This document shows positions 12,501 to 24,748 of a stretch of 64,000 bases of DNA, piece by piece. The notes under the pieces were generated by a model that saw only the letters and a program-made list of their open reading frames with translations, searched no databases and had not been told where the DNA came from. Each line of letters starts with the position of its first letter. Position 1 is the stretch's first letter. A program made the translations under genes and the position numbers. Source of the DNA: Neoceratodus forsteri (taxonomy: Eukaryota > Chordata > Ceratodontiformes > Ceratodontidae); contig CM028131.1 in assembly GCA_016271365.2 (NCBI GenBank), forward strand, positions 170,256,501-170,320,500. Reading direction: 5' to 3'.

Positions 12501-12965
12501 GTGCAGTGGCTTTGTTGTCATGGGAGGTTGGGAGTTAGGGGAAATTTAAAACACAAACAGATTATGGACAGGATGCGTCTCAGACCGGGTTGCGTTGATC
12601 AGATAGAAACATTGGAACATTTCTTGTTACGCTGTCCTTATATTATTTCCATTTGGTTGGATTTGGCCATTCGGTGGGACTGGGGTGTTTTAAGACACAT
12701 CACTTATCTGAGCCTGGTTTTGGGAGATTATTTGGGTTTTCTACGGAGATATCATCCAAGTACTTTGAATTTGATTTTTGCATGTATTAAATATCAGCTT
12801 TGGCAAGCTAGATGTCAGTTTTCTTTGCAACATACTCTTCTCCCTAATAGTGTGATTTTTAACCGTATAGAATTAGCACTAGGTAAACAAAAGAGTTTTG
12901 AACATCGAACCTTGGATAACCAAGTTTTTCAAAGTTTTTGGAAACATATTTTTTGGTTTATATGA
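9585..12965 (+). pseudogene. Tx1-type ORF2 relic (APE endonuclease, reverse transcriptase)
   Basis: ORF2 starts at ATG 9585 with a LNIVSLNCCSIKS-like opening, then shifts frame by one base before 9649. The endonuclease (about 9649-10290) shows FLQETH, a WGGDMN block and SDHRALYGS near the end, so the main catalytic positions look kept. The reverse transcriptase has NWRPISLLN near 11130, LDQAKAFDSVSH near 11335, RQGCPISPLLYAF near 11515 and YADDI at about 11640. Stops or shifts occur near 10434, 11290, 11581, 11944 and 12372. A C-terminal segment at 12414-12965 has a CxxxxxxHFLLRC-like motif. The protein would nick target DNA and prime reverse transcription there, but this copy cannot make it whole. 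Confidence 0.85.
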
Positions 12966-13324
12966 ATTAGGCGATGTATTTTTCTTGCTGAATGTATTAT
13001 AGTTGTTTTAAGATTTATGATTTTTGGTTATTACCTATGCTTCAGTTTATTCTTATGCTTGTTGGGAGATAACTTTATTAAGTATGCATTCTATTTTCTT
13101 TATTGTATGGATTAAAAATTTTCAACACCATCTGTGGGGGGGGTTCTGTTTACTAGGGGATTATGTTTGGAGTTTCACCTTTGTATTAGATAATTTCCTT
13201 TGAAAAGTATGATTGTAATACTTATTAGTATTGGTTATGATTTATAATTTTTTTCTTTTATGTGAAGCAATATTGTTTTATATTGGTTTTGTTTTGTTAT
13301 TCAAATAAAAAATTCCCCTACTCT

Positions 13325-13478
13325 TTTCGATAAGTGCCATGGAATCTTTAACATCCACCTGAACTACCACCAATCCAGGCAGATGGGACTTCGGTTTAAC
13401 GTCTCATCCGAAAGACGGCACCTCAGAAGTGCAGCACCCCTCTCATGCTGCACTACAGTGTCAGTAGTGCAGCATGGC
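13325..13478 (+). mobile_element. Interspersed repeat, right half
   Basis: This continues the repeat begun at 7346 and carries the blocks gataagtgccatggaatc, cggtttaacgtctcatcc and gaaagacggcacc. It ends near 13478, where the L1-like ORF2 resumes at PNTIGVALF. Confidence 0.6.
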
Positions 13479-15358
13479 CCCAACACTATAGGAGTAGCTC
13501 TCTTTAAAGAGCTAATCCAAAAGCTGGTGGAGGTGCAGGTAGGACAGCTAATTGTGGGAGGAGACATGAACTGTCTGAAGGACCTACTCCTAGATAAAAG
13601 TAGTCCCCTGTTAAATTTATCTCAGCCAGATACAGAGGCCCTACAGCAAATGACCACAGAACTGGGCCTGATAGACATCTGGACGTTAGCTCATCCCATA
13701 GAAAGAGATTACTCCTTTTTCTCCACCCCCCCATCAATCCTTTTCTAGGATAAGCATGTGGCTATCACCAGGCAGCTGGACAACAGATATACTAGTGGCC
13801 ACAATAGGAGCAATAATAATCTCAGATCATGCACCAATTACCTTCACTTGGCGACCTGCCCTGGGACGCAAAAATAGAGGAGGGTCCTGGAGATTTAATG
13901 TCTCCTTTCTAAAGGATCAGGCCTTCTGTGCACACCTGAAAGAGGACATAGAAACTTTCCTAGAAATTAGCAAGATGGTGGATATATCGGCTAGTACCCA
14001 GTGACGCACCAAAGGCATATGTCAGAATCAGGTGCATTAGCCATGCAGGGTATAAGATAAAAAAAATGAGAAGGAGCTAGCATATTCCTTATCCAAACTT
14101 AAAGAGATGGAAAAAGGTTTGGGGACAGCTGCCCCAAGCCCCCAAAGTGTCTCCTAACTGAGCTAACAGGACTAGGATATAAGATCAATACCTTTCATCA
14201 CAAAAAGGCCAAATATGCCCTGTTCAGGCTTAGGCAATCCTTCTGGGAATCCAGAGAGAAACATGGAAGGCTTCTGGCCCTTCAACTAAAAAAGAGGCAG
14301 GAGAGATCAAAGATTCTGTCTACAAAAAAGAGGGATGGACAGTAGACCAGAAATGAAGGGGACATTAATGGGGAATTCTGGGCCTTTTATGAGAAACCAT
14401 ACACAAGTAAGGTGCAGCCTACTGACACAGACATCCAACAATTCTTAGAGAGGCTGCAGCTGCCTAAGCTCTCACAGGATCAACTGCAGTGACTGGACAG
14501 GCCAGTGGAAAATACAGAGGTAGTTCAAGCTCTAAATTCCATGCCCAATGGGAAGGACCCTGGGGGCGATGGACTGCCTGCGGATTTTCTTGAGGCTTTC
14601 AAAGATGTTCTAGTAGACCCCATACGATGCATTAATTGAGGCTAGCACCAGGGTGACACTACCTGGCTCCATGCTGACTGCCAGAATATCCATGCTCCCC
14701 AAACCAGGGAAAGATCTTTCCTTGTACGGCAGTTTCAGACCTATTTCCCTGATCCCGCATACTGTAAGGTGTTAGCTAAACTGTTGGCAAATAGACTGAA
14801 AGGCTTTATTGAGGAGCTAATTGAAGGACCAGGTGGGGTTTGGTCCCAGCAGGTGGGGCACTGACAACACAAGGAGGCTGATAAATCTAATCTGGAAGGT
14901 GAGAAAAAACCAAAATCCCTCAATATTTCTGTCGTTAGACATTGAAAAGTCCTTCAACAGGGTCGAAAGGAAATTCCAACTGACAGCTTTAAAGGCTTTT
15001 AATATTGGCCCAGAGTTCAGAGAGTGGGACCAGGTTATTTACAGCAAGGCCTCAGCAGATGTGGTCACAAATTGCACAACCTCCACACCTTTCTGACTAC
15101 ATCGGGGCACCCACCAAGGATGCCCACTCTCCCCACTGCTGTTTATATTAGCATTAGAGCTGCTGCTGAAACTATCAGACAGGATGGGGAAATCAAAGGT
15201 GTGCAGTGGGGCGGTGAACACAAGACACTAGCATACGCAGATGACATACTACTAATGATCACCGACCCAGTGAAATCAACATCCCGCCTGTTAGCCACCA
15301 TAGGCCAGTACAGTTTCCTATCTGGGTATAAACTAAATACATCTAAATCCCTATTCCT
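13479..15358 (+). mobile_element. L1/Tx1-type LINE ORF2 (part 2 of 3): endonuclease end and reverse transcriptase
   Basis: The frame resumes the endonuclease with a VGGDMNCLKDLLL block near 13555 and an ISDHAPITF block near 13820. The reverse transcriptase follows: a FRPISLIPH block near 14735, LSLDIEKSFNRVE near 14930 (catalytic D kept), a GCPLSPLLF-like block near 15118 in another frame, and LAYADDILLM near 15230. Many frames are broken. A tRNA-type SINE inserted just after a KLNTSKSLF block at about 15350. Confidence 0.78.
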
Positions 15359-15921
15359 GCCGGCCCAGTGGCAGTGATGGTTGAGGCACTGGATGCCACA
15401 CCTCGCACCATGCTTGCGACCTGGGTTCGGACGCGAGCATGGGTTGACAGGGGTCAGCAGCGGAGGGATAGAATTGAGCATCCGGAGAACTGCTCTCCTA
15501 ACCTGGGGAGGGATGTGGGCTTCCTCCATACTGCAGTGGCCCCTGGTGATGACTGGTGGCACTGCTAGAGTTGATGCAGCAAGGGGGGGGTGCAGCAGAC
15601 GTCAGCACATTGGTGCTCCAACGTCATTGCATGCCTGCATTCCGGGGACAAAGCTAGGAGGAAAATGGCAGTATTAACTGAGGCAACCTGATAGCCACAG
15701 CTTCCTGAGCCTAGTGGGGCTCAGTGTGTGCACTACATGCTGGTATTAGTTCCTAGTCTGGCATGGGGACTGAGGGGGGTCCCTTTCGCGGGTACAGCTG
15801 CATATGCTAGCTGGTGTGGTGATGTTCCTCTGGGGTCGTTCGGGGGAAGCGGAGTGGTGGCTGGATTCACAGCAGGTCAGTGGCTGCAGGAGGAAAAATA
15901 TAGTTGTGATAAAAAAAAAAA
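15359..15921 (+). mobile_element. tRNA-type SINE (gccggcccagtgg head)
   Basis: The head reads gccggcccagtggcagtg, followed by a ggatgccacacc block and a B-box-like gggttcgga near 15423. The body has ggggtcagcag, and the 3' end is an A-run at 15910-15920. Short flanking repeats attcctg (15353-15359) and attcttg (15921-15927) look like the target duplication. It interrupts the L1-like ORF2. Confidence 0.75.
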
Positions 15922-17690
15922 ATTCTTGGCATCACATGAGGTAGTAGGTGGACTGCATGGCTACCCATGGGGACTACAGGATGCACTAAAGTCTTTGGAG
16001 TACCTAGGCATTAAATTCCAGTTGGACATATCACGCCTGGGTAACTCCAACCTGATCCCAGTACTAGAAGAAATAGACAAAGACTATCAGAGGTAGAGAC
16101 TGCTGCACCAATATCACTGGGGCAAGGTGCAGGCCTTCAAGATGATGGTGGCACCAAAAATTCAGTTTATCTTAGACAATCTGCCCATTCACACTGATAA
16201 GAAACTAATAGACTTGGCACACACCAAAATCAGATCTTTCTTCTGGGATGGTGACCCAAAGAGGACTGCATGGGGTAAGTTAAAAAGAGACTTCTGCAAT
16301 GGTGGTCTCAGACTCCCAGATTTTCACCTCCGCAGTATGGCCCACAACCTAGTTCAACTGGCAGGCACTGCTCCCTGGGCCCAGGGCAAAGAACCCCCTA
16401 AATGAGCCATCTGTGAGGCACAGGTAACAGGTAGGACCCTAGCAGAAGCAATGCTTTTCCCCATCCTCTTCCAAGCTCTCAAATATACTCCCCACAACCA
16501 AACACACATTCCAAGTTTGGTGTAAGGCCCTGCAGCTCGTCAAATGGGTCCCAGAAAAGGCTAAATACTTCCCACTCTGGGACAGTCCTGGACTCTTGAT
16601 GGGGGTGGGGGGCACGATCAAGTGGGAATGTTGGGAGATAGCTGGGATGAAACTCCTTTCAGATATTATGGACAAGGCCACTAACACCCTTATGAGTTTC
16701 CAACAGATAAAAGACAAGTTCGACATCCTCAATAAACAATATTGGAGCTATCTACAGCTACAACATGCTATACAGGGCCTACTAGGACAGAGTCTGACTG
16801 GCCAACAACCCAACCCTCTGGACTCTCTCCTATGGCCCAAAGGAGACAAGCATGCCAGGAGCAGTGACATGTGTGCTTACTTAACAGATGCAGGCCCTGA
16901 TGAGGCAGTTGAGATCACACACAAGTGGCTGGAGGAACTCCAAACAGAAATAACTCTAAGGAGATGTGGGAGAGTGGGTTGAGGGAGTGGCAGGCAGCAG
17001 TGAAAGACGCAAAAAACAGGATCACCAAAATGAAAATAATACACAGGTGGCACAGAACACCCTCTCAATTAGCAGCATGGGTAATCATCCCAAGGAATGA
17101 GTGCTGGAGATGTAATGCACAGGGAGGGGATATCACCCACATACTGTGGCACTGCACGTACATCAGAGGCTACTGGCAGGAGATTGAAAATATATGTAAG
17201 GAAGTCCTGGGCTGCAAGGTAGGCCTAACCCCCCACCCCAGTGATGTTAGGAGTAAGCCAGGATAACCCCCAAAAGAGACATCTCTCCAAAGCCAACAAA
17301 GACTGGCTGCTAGGAACCTTGATAACAGCTAAACAAATTTTACGGCAACACTGGAAAACCCCTACTCCCCCCCAACAGAATGACTAGAAGAGATAGGCAA
17401 AACAGCCAGCTTTGAAAGGTTGTGTTCAATATACAAAACTGCCTCTAGGAAGCGCAAGCATCATATAGAGGTCCAACAGCTGGCTAGGTTGCTTTACCCT
17501 CCCCAAAAAAATCTTTAACCCCACTGGTCCTATAGGGGCATAAGCACTGCCATGCGTTGCTGCCATTCCACAGGAAAGCTAATAATTGAAGGAGCCACTT
17601 CAAAGGTAGTAAGGCCTAGCTGACAACTTACTCCACACTCACCCAATTGTATTGAGGGCAGGGGTACCATTTTGGCTGTATCCTAAATCT
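15922..17690 (+). mobile_element. L1/Tx1-type LINE ORF2 C-terminal part and 3' UTR (part 3 of 3)
   Basis: After the SINE the frame continues with a SLEYLGIKFQLD block near 15992, a KVQAFKMMVAPKIQFIL block near 16120, and a KLKRDFCNGGLRLPDFHLR block near 16280. This order is typical of the L1-type C-terminus. 16596-17266 encodes the far C-terminus, with a CWRCNAQGGDITHILWHC motif near 17102 (C-x2-C-x7-H-x3-H spacing). Stops and shifts are frequent. The 3' UTR runs to about 17690. Confidence 0.75.
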
Positions 17691-17702
17691 CAGCTAGAGT
17701 GG

Positions 17703-20700
17703 ATTCCATGATGTGTATATATTTACTTATTAATTTATTTAAAGGTTTTTACCAGGAAGGCATGCTGAGCAGACAACTGCTCAATTCCAGATGTGACCTG
17801 GGGGAAGGGATAGGTGGATACATTCATGATGGACAAATAGACCATCAATTACGATCACATTATAAAACATACAGGATTCAGAGCAGTACAAGCACAATGG
17901 GTAACTGTACATTATTACATAGACATATGAAACAAGCATGGATTTAATGCAGAGCAGCACAGCATAGCGAGAGAGACAAGTGGCAATGGGAATTGGTTCA
18001 GGTACAATAATAAGATCAACGTTTCACATATCGGCCTGTAAGGTCCTTGCTGCTATCAGCACCTAGAGCTGACATTGGTACAGGTGCAGGTGGAGAAGAA
18101 ATGGACTTTGAGAAGAGAATTGACGTTCAGCCAGATAGCCAGGGCAAGTGAGTTCCAAAGTTCGGGCATGCAGTAAGTTAAAGCTAACTTGTCTGCCACG
18201 GTGGCCCTGAGTGGGACGGCCAGGATACGCAAGTCATTTTTTCTTAGTGCATAGCCTGGTGGGGGTAGAGGCTGATAGTACTGAGGCTAGATTTGGAGGG
18301 AGGGAATGGGCCCAATATTTTGCCATAATGCCAGCACAGTGTGTGAGACACCTGTCATGGAGCGAGGGGAGTTTGAGGGTCCTGTACAGGTCACAGTGGT
18401 GTGTGGTAGGTGAGCAGTCAAGGGCAAAGTGGCAGAAGGGGTGGAAGAGGGGGTCCAGTCTGGCTCGGGTGGACTTTGGGGCGGCACTATAGACTACGTC
18501 ACCATAATCAAAAATCGGGAGAATCATCTTCGGTACAATCTCTCGGCGAGCTGGCAAAGGGATGCAACCACGGTTTTGGTACATAGATCCCTGCTTGGGG
18601 TGGAGCTTTTTGTGGATGTCATCTACATGCATAATGAAGTCCAGGTGCTGGTCAAGCCAGACTCCGAGATATTTGCATTAGGTGCAGTCCTCCAGAGTAG
18701 TCCCATCCAGGGTGTGAAAGGAAGGGGGCAGAGTAGCCTAGAGAGTCTCTGACTTGTGCTGAAGGTCATGGAGAGAGTTTTCTTGGTGTTGAGAAAATGC
18801 TGATTTGAACGAAACCACCGCTGAACACTGTTGAAGTCCTGCTAGAGTCTGGTCACCACGTCAGCGCAGGAGGGGCCGGATATGTACAGAACTGTATCAT
18901 CCGAATACTTGTGAATGGATGTGTGTGGGCAGATGGAGGGCAGGTAATTTAAGAAAATGAAGAACAAAAGCGGGCCAAGGACTGAGCATTGAGGAACACC
19001 AGCTGTAACTTGGAGAGGAGCAGAAGTTGTGCTACCAGTTCTGACAGACTGGGATCTGCCAATCAAGTACAAATGAGACCAGTTGGTTGCCACACTTGAG
19101 AGCCCTGCAAGGTAGAGCTTGGATATAAGAAGGGAGTGGGAGACGGTGTTGAAGGCTTTGGCCAGGTCGGCAAAAATTGCAGATGTGATGTGTCCTGTGT
19201 CCATGCCAGTGAAGATTGAGTCAGTGAGCCTCAGGAGAGAGGTGGTGGTGGAGTGGGACTTCCTAAAACCAGACTGTTAGGGGGTGAAAAAGGAAGAGGA
19301 ATCAAGATAAGATAAGAGGAGAGTTGGGAGAGGACAAGGTGTTCTTGGATTTTGGCCAGAATAGGGAGGAGGGAGGTCAGGCATTAATTCCCAGGAGCAG
19401 AGGGGTCACCACCTTCGAGAAGGGGGATGACTGTGGTGTGCTTTCACTCAGTGGGGATAGTGGCAAGAGAGAACGACAGGTTGTATAGCAATGCCGGGGG
19501 GTGGCTATGGCTAGAGCCGACAGGTATAACAGCTTGGAGTCCAGGCCAGTGGGACATTTTTCCTTGGAGGAATTAAGAGCGAGCAGGGCTTTGTGAACTT
19601 CAGCCAAGGAAATTGGACAGAAGACGAAAGGGGGATGAGCTGGAGTCACTTGGTTTGTGGGGGAGGGGGTTTGCTGGTTAGGAGGGAATTTTTTTTTGAG
19701 TCAGGCGTGAGACTGGATAAGAGTGCAGAGGTGCATTCTATAAAAAAGGAGTTGAAATGTGAGGCCACCTCGAGAGGGTCTTTTAGCGTGGAGCTATCTG
19801 CAAACAGTGCCAGGGTGGGAGGCTGCGCTGGAGGAGGGAATAGTGAGTTGACCACCTTCCAAAATTTAGTTGGCTGATTTAAATTGGTATGGAAGGAGTC
19901 TTTGAAGTGCTTGGCTTTCGCCTTCCAGATTTGACTTGTACAGGCATTGTGTAAGGCATGATACTGTTGACAATGCATGGGTGAGCTGGAGATCTTGGCT
20001 GCCTTCCAGGCCTGATCCCTGGCCCAGAGGAGGGCTGTGATACTCACAGAAATCCATGGCAAGTAGGCACCTCTCACCCAAACATGCCTTATAGGGGCAT
20101 GGAAGTTCCAAACTTCGATAAACCTGGACTTGAAGTACTCTAGGGCGGAGTCGATTGAGGTGGCACGTGGGATGAAGGACCAATCTATGCTAGCCAGGTC
20201 ATAAAGGACAGATACCAGGTCCAGAAATTTAAAGGATCTGGACAGGATGGTTTGGGGAGGGGGTGATATTGGTCTGTGTATTTTCCTGACAGAGTATATC
20301 ATGTGGTGGTCGCTCAAGGAGTCCAGGAGCAGTCCTGAGGCAACTATCCAGTGGGGGTGGGAGGTAAGGGGCTGTCCAGTAGGGAGTTGTTAGATGGAGT
20401 GGGGTTCTGATGTGTGGGCTCCTTTATAAGTTGCGAATGATTTAAAGCTGATACCTGTTTGCGCAGCTTGGAGCAACCAACTGAGAGCCAGTTCTGGTTA
20501 AAATCACCCAGGATATGAAGCTCACCCCCTGACACCAGTGACGTAAGGATGTTTAGGTGTTCCACTATGTGGGTGGGAGTGGCGGCAGGAGAACAATATG
20601 AGCCAGCAATAAACAGTGGACTAGTGTAGGGGAAGGAGAGTTTAATTAGAATAGCCTCAATGGCGTTTGTAGGCATGAGCAGCTGGACCGGGGTGTACTG

Positions 20701-21330
20701 AAAAGATGTGCTGATGTACACTACATGGCTATGCAAACACCTCTTTTGTTGCTAGGGCAGTCATGTCAGATTATGGTGTAGCCAGAAATGATGAATTCAC
20801 CTTCCCAATTGTGAGGTTTCAGCCAGGTCTCAGAAATAGACAATATGACTGGTCGTAAGGAGAGAGCAATTGGTTGTAGAAGGGTAAATTTGTTTAGGAG
20901 GTTGCAGATGTTTAGGTGGGTGAGTTTTAGGCCTTGAGGGAGTTTTGGGGGGGCAGGGTTCAGGCAGGGTGGGGGGGTAGGACCGGAATTAGGTTTGATG
21001 ACCCCTGATAATACGAGTAAGAGTGTCACTAGAATTTTTGATTTAGGTATGGCGCGTAAGAACTTACATATGGAATTAGGTGACACGGAGGGAGACACTG
21101 GGGGGGTCCTGCGACTGGAATTTCAGGGCAATTAGTCCTGTGTGAAAGGTGGGTGGCAGGACAGAAGGACCTGCCAATAGGATAGGTCTGAGGGCATCCA
21201 GGAACTCCATAGTGGTTAATGTAGGGGAGGGTGGATTAGGAACAACTGTAGTAAGGGGAGCCAGCTGGCAAGGTTGTGCATCTGGGTAGTAGGATGGAGG
21301 TTGCAAGACCGGGGAGCTACCATAAAAAAA
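17703..21330 (-). mobile_element. L2-type LINE, minus strand, nearly complete but broken
   Basis: Read right to left: 21098-20766 holds the endonuclease N-terminus (LTHLNICNLLNKF then ISETWL); 20736-20344 has a GGELHILGDFNQNW block; 20317-19646 opens with SDHHMIY and runs through the linker; 19649-19377 has a typical pre-RT stretch; and 19204-18842 is the reverse transcriptase with a DLAKAFNTVSH block, GVPQCSVLGPLLF and YSDDTVLYIS. 18632-18234 gives the C-terminal RLDPLFHPFCHF-type region. The 3' UTR runs to about 17703. Frameshifts separate the pieces. A PNSGPTPP-type leader before the endonuclease fits L2-clade fish and amphibian elements. Confidence 0.82.
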
Positions 21331-21486
21331 ACTTTTGAGGATAGAAGCAACCAGGGCTATGCCAACAACTGTAAGGGCCCCCCCTCATAAATATTTTATG
21401 GGCCCACTTCCCACCAATAAATGTAAATTACCATTCACAAGACATGACATTTTTATAGCCTGAGTTTTCTGCATCAGTCCTTCTGA
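21331..21486. other. Unassigned spacer
   Basis: AT-rich sequence between the L2 5' end and the next SINE. Nothing is recognised in it. Confidence 0.4.
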
Positions 21487-21850
21487 ACAGGCTGGCCTGC
21501 TTGGCGCAGCGGTAGCACTACCATTCATGACACTGGTGACCTAGGTTGGGGAATGAGCCCGGGGAGCTGGAAGGCCAGCTAGGGGTAGAAGGCTGAGCAT
21601 CTGTGGACCGCTCACCTTCTCCAGGGAGGGAGGGGGAACAAGGTCCGGTGCTCGACTGACCCCAGGCAGAGGCCTGGGGCACAGCAAGCACCCAGCTATG
21701 CAAGGGGGTTGGGTGTGCTAGACTCCGCCTTGACAGCAGAGTGCATGGTACGCCCAGAAGAAAGGGGAAAAAATCATCTCCTGCGCTCCGGGAAGACAGA
21801 GCACCAACACAGACTTCAATGATTCCCTGCCTGTCTAGCTCAGTGGCCCT
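21487..21850 (+). mobile_element. tRNA-type SINE with intact-looking head
   Basis: The head contains ggcgcagcggtagcacta (A-box-like) and, about 30 bp later, gacctaggttgggga, a weak B box. The body blocks (ctcaccttctccaggg, ccaggcagaggcctgggg, aaaggggaaaaaa) match those at 2940-3200. This head is the best template for the 70-bp minisatellite at 3315-3690. Confidence 0.7.
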
Positions 21851-22252
21851 GAAAAGGAGCCATTAGTTCAGGGTAAAAGAGCCCACCTCATCCCCACCTG
21901 GGGGGAAATCCAAGGCTACATGTGTGGGGACTGCCACAGGGCTCCAGGTAAGGAAAGAATCAAGGCAGATGCCAGGCGCTCCCGATGAGGCAGAGCGCAG
22001 GGGGAAGGGAAGACGAATAAATAGAAAGTACAAAAAAAAGTCCTGCTGAACATACATAGTTTTCCCATGCTTCCCCCAGTCCCCCTTGCTGGCACCATGA
22101 TCAAATAATTGAACAATGTAATTTGTTCCTGCTCCTTCAGGGGATACCAGCACCAAGATCAGATGTTTTGAGTAATGGGCCCTATTGCTTCTTTATAGTG
22201 TATGGTGGAACTTTGTTAGGGATGGAAATCCATCCTTTCAAAAACTTTGTTA

Positions 22253-22314
22253 TGCTTCACTAGCTATGTCAGCTAGGTTTGTTAAGCTTCACTAGCAATG
22301 TAGCTAGTGAAGCA
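22253..22314. repeat. Short hairpin with 14-bp perfect arms
   Basis: Arms tgcttcactagcta (22253-22266) and tagctagtgaagca (22301-22314) are exact reverse complements with a 34-base loop. A third gcttcactagc copy lies in the loop. It may be part of a small MITE. Confidence 0.7.
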
Positions 22315-22495
22315 TTACAACATAAAATGCGGTCGCGCATGAGCGATACTCGAACTTCCCCTGATTCAGACAGGGCCGTGGCGGAGAGAGAAAGACCAAA
22401 GGAGAGCATTGCAAAGAAAAACAACAAAGTAACGAGCAATTAATTTTAAATGGCTCAGTTTTGGTAGGATAGCAGACCATACACTATAAAAGACA

Positions 22496-22648
22496 ATGTA
22501 TGGTTGGCTATCCATAACAAGAAGGTAGCCGTCTCGAGGTTGCCATTGAGACCAAAACCTCTCACGTTTCACTCTCGAGGTTTAAACAGTTGCCACTGGC
22601 AACCTCTCTATGGCTACCCACACTTGTTATGGATAGCCTACCATACAT
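22496..22648. mobile_element. Fold-back element, about 153 bp
   Basis: The left arm (22496-22530) and right arm (22612-22648) are inverted copies built on atgtatggttggctatcc and ggatagcctaccatacat. The loop also carries partly complementary gaggttgcca and tggcaacctc. A third related piece, ggatagcagaccatac, lies at 22469-22484. It has no coding capacity. Confidence 0.7.
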
Positions 22649-23030
22649 TATCCTCTATGTTCTGTATTCCCCAACCACGTGAAAATGGTCTTGGAATCTT
22701 CTGACACCACTGATGACAGACCCAGTTTCAAATGGATAAGCAATTTCTAAAGTGAAACTTGCAAGTTCGCCTGTGAGAAAAGGTTTTCTTAATGCAGACC
22801 TCTGAGTCAGTGGGCCCCCTACCAGTGTGGGCCTTACTGCAACCACAGTTCTTGTACCCCCTGGCCACTGCCCTGGAAGCAATGTTGAGAAACTGATAGG
22901 GATCATGGCTAGGGATTAGTAGCAGCCACTAGCGGAAGATGCTGATAAGCAGCGAATTGAAATGAGGGCTGATAGGTTTTTGTCACTCACATGACCAAGC
23001 CTATAACAGTGGCAGACTACCAAGGGTGGT
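22649..23030. other. Unassigned sequence
   Basis: No gene, clear repeat or RNA structure is recognised. It abuts the 3' end of a CR1 copy. Confidence 0.4.
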
Positions 23031-24360
23031 GAAACATAAAAACATAGACTTTGATGGCAGATAAGGACTGCTTGGCCCACCCAGTCTGCCCATTTCTCTA
23101 CCTGCAGGATAAGCTGCAGATCCAAGTAAGCCAACAGCCTATTTCTTCCTACCCCTACAAGAACTGCCTTATGTCTGTCCCATGCATTCCTGAATTCTCT
23201 CACAGTTTTAGACCCCACAACCTCCTCAGAAAGGCTGTTCCATGCGTCCACCACCCTCTCTGTGAAAAAATACTTCCTCACATTGCCCCTGAGCTGCCCC
23301 CCCTCTGTCTTCAAACTGTGTCCCCTTGTTCTTGCACATCTCTTTTTCTGAAAGATGCTATCCTCTTGGACTTTGTTGACTCCACTGAGGTACTTAAAAG
23401 TTTCTATCATGTCCCCCCTCTCCCTCCTTTCCTCAAGGATATACATATTAAGCTCCATTAGTCTCTCCTCTTATGGCTTCTCTTGCAGACCCTGCACCAT
23501 TTTAGTTACCCTCCTTTGGACTGCCTCCATCCTGTCTACGTCCTTGCAGAGATGGGGTCTCCAGAACTGAACGCAGTACTCCAGATGGGGTCTCACCATC
23601 TGTCTGTACAGAGGGATAACAACTTCCTGTTTTCTGCTGGTGATGCCTCTCCCTATACATCCGAGTATCCCCCCAGCCCTCCCTACTGCCTTCTCACATT
23701 GCTTGCCAACCATAAGGTCATCTGATATGATTACCCCCAGGTCCCTTTCCATTTTTGTTGTTGTTACTACCTCCCCTCCATTGTGTAATCTTCCCTGGGT
23801 TTTTGTTTCCCAGGTGCATTATTTTGCACTTCTTTGCATTGAATACAAGCTGCCATACTTCTGACCATTCCTCCAACCTTGCCAAGTCCCTTCTCATCCT
23901 TTCCACACCTCCTTGTGTATCAACCGTGTTGCAGATCTTTGTGTCATCTGCAAAGAGGCATACTTTTCCTTCCAGTCCCTCTGCAATGTCACTTATAAAG
24001 ACATTGAAAAGGACTGAACCCAGTACTGAACCCTGCAGTACCCCACTAGTAACCCCTCTTTCTTCAGAGTGGACTCCATTTACAATTGCCTTCTGTGTCC
24101 CGTTGTCCAGCCAATGTTTTACCCAGGTTACCACCCTGGGACCCACTCCCAGGCTGGTTAATTTGATTATTAATCTTTTGTGTAGGACTGTGTCAAATGT
24201 CTTGCTAAAGTCTAGGTAGGCCATGTCCACAGCCCCTCCTTGATCTACTACTTTGGTCACCCTGTCAAAGAAATTAATTAGAGTCATCTGACATGACCTT
24301 CCCGCTGTGAACCCATGCTGCCTTGGGTCCTGTGCATCCTCCAGAACGTCTCCCAGAAAA
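23031..24360 (-). mobile_element. CR1 LINE, 5'-truncated, minus strand
   Basis: The 3' end lies at the left with gaaacataaaaacatag, the complement of a TTTCTATG-type CR1 tail. Moving right, 23458-23150 encodes the C-terminal region with RGNVRKYFFTERVVDAWNSL. 23752-23471 has ERDLGVIISDDL and the QMVRPHLEYCVQFWRPHL block. 24383-23718 is the reverse transcriptase with AYLDFSKTFDTVLHKRL, GSVLGSVLFNVFISD and FADDTKIC. The frames are long, so it decayed less than the LINEs at the left of the window. It serves as the reference for showing that 37228-37864 and 54575-55930 are one split copy. Confidence 0.88.
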
Positions 24361-24748
24361 CTGCAGCTCCACAGCCACTGCACTGCACTGCACCAGTCCC
24401 ATCATGTCTTATTTTTGACCCCTTAACTGTTGTTTGGACTACTTACTCTTTCTTTCTTTCTTTTGTTCTCCCTAGTTACTTACTGTCACTGTGCCCTTTA
24501 AGCTCTTGATCTTCCTGTTCCGAGACAAGAAGTTCCTATATTTCTCAGTAGTCTCCTTACTTGGTCAGAGTCAGACCTCCAGCAGCTGGAGGGGGATGGA
24601 GAGCTACTCTTTTGCTTCTAGGATGGTGAGTCTTTTGTGGCTCTGTGATCACTCACTTCCTGCTCCCAAACAGGAAGTTCCTGTTGTCAGTCAAATCCTG
24701 TGCCTATAAAATAATAACTGGCTTAGGGTGGGAGGGTGAAGGAGGGCA
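24361..24748. other. Unassigned sequence
   Basis: No gene or recognised repeat. It includes a pyrimidine-rich run at 24445-24465. Confidence 0.4.

Larger units (their letters stand above)
7541..13309 (+). mobile_element. Nearly full-length Tx1-type LINE with 15-bp target duplication
   Basis: The element is flanked by identical aaattcccctactct copies at 7526-7540 and 13310-13324 and ends in an A-rich tail. It has two ORFs: a zinc-knuckle ORF1 (7625-9570) and an endonuclease/reverse transcriptase ORF2 (9585-12965), followed by about 340 bp of T-rich 3' UTR. At 5.77 kb it is close to full length. Frame breaks in both ORFs make this copy inactive. Gene order and the triple zinc knuckle fit the Tx1 branch of the L1 group. 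Confidence 0.88.

Noticed and set aside
23051..24219. Long plus-strand frames overlapping the CR1
   Set aside because: They are antisense shadows of the minus-strand CR1 coding sequence.
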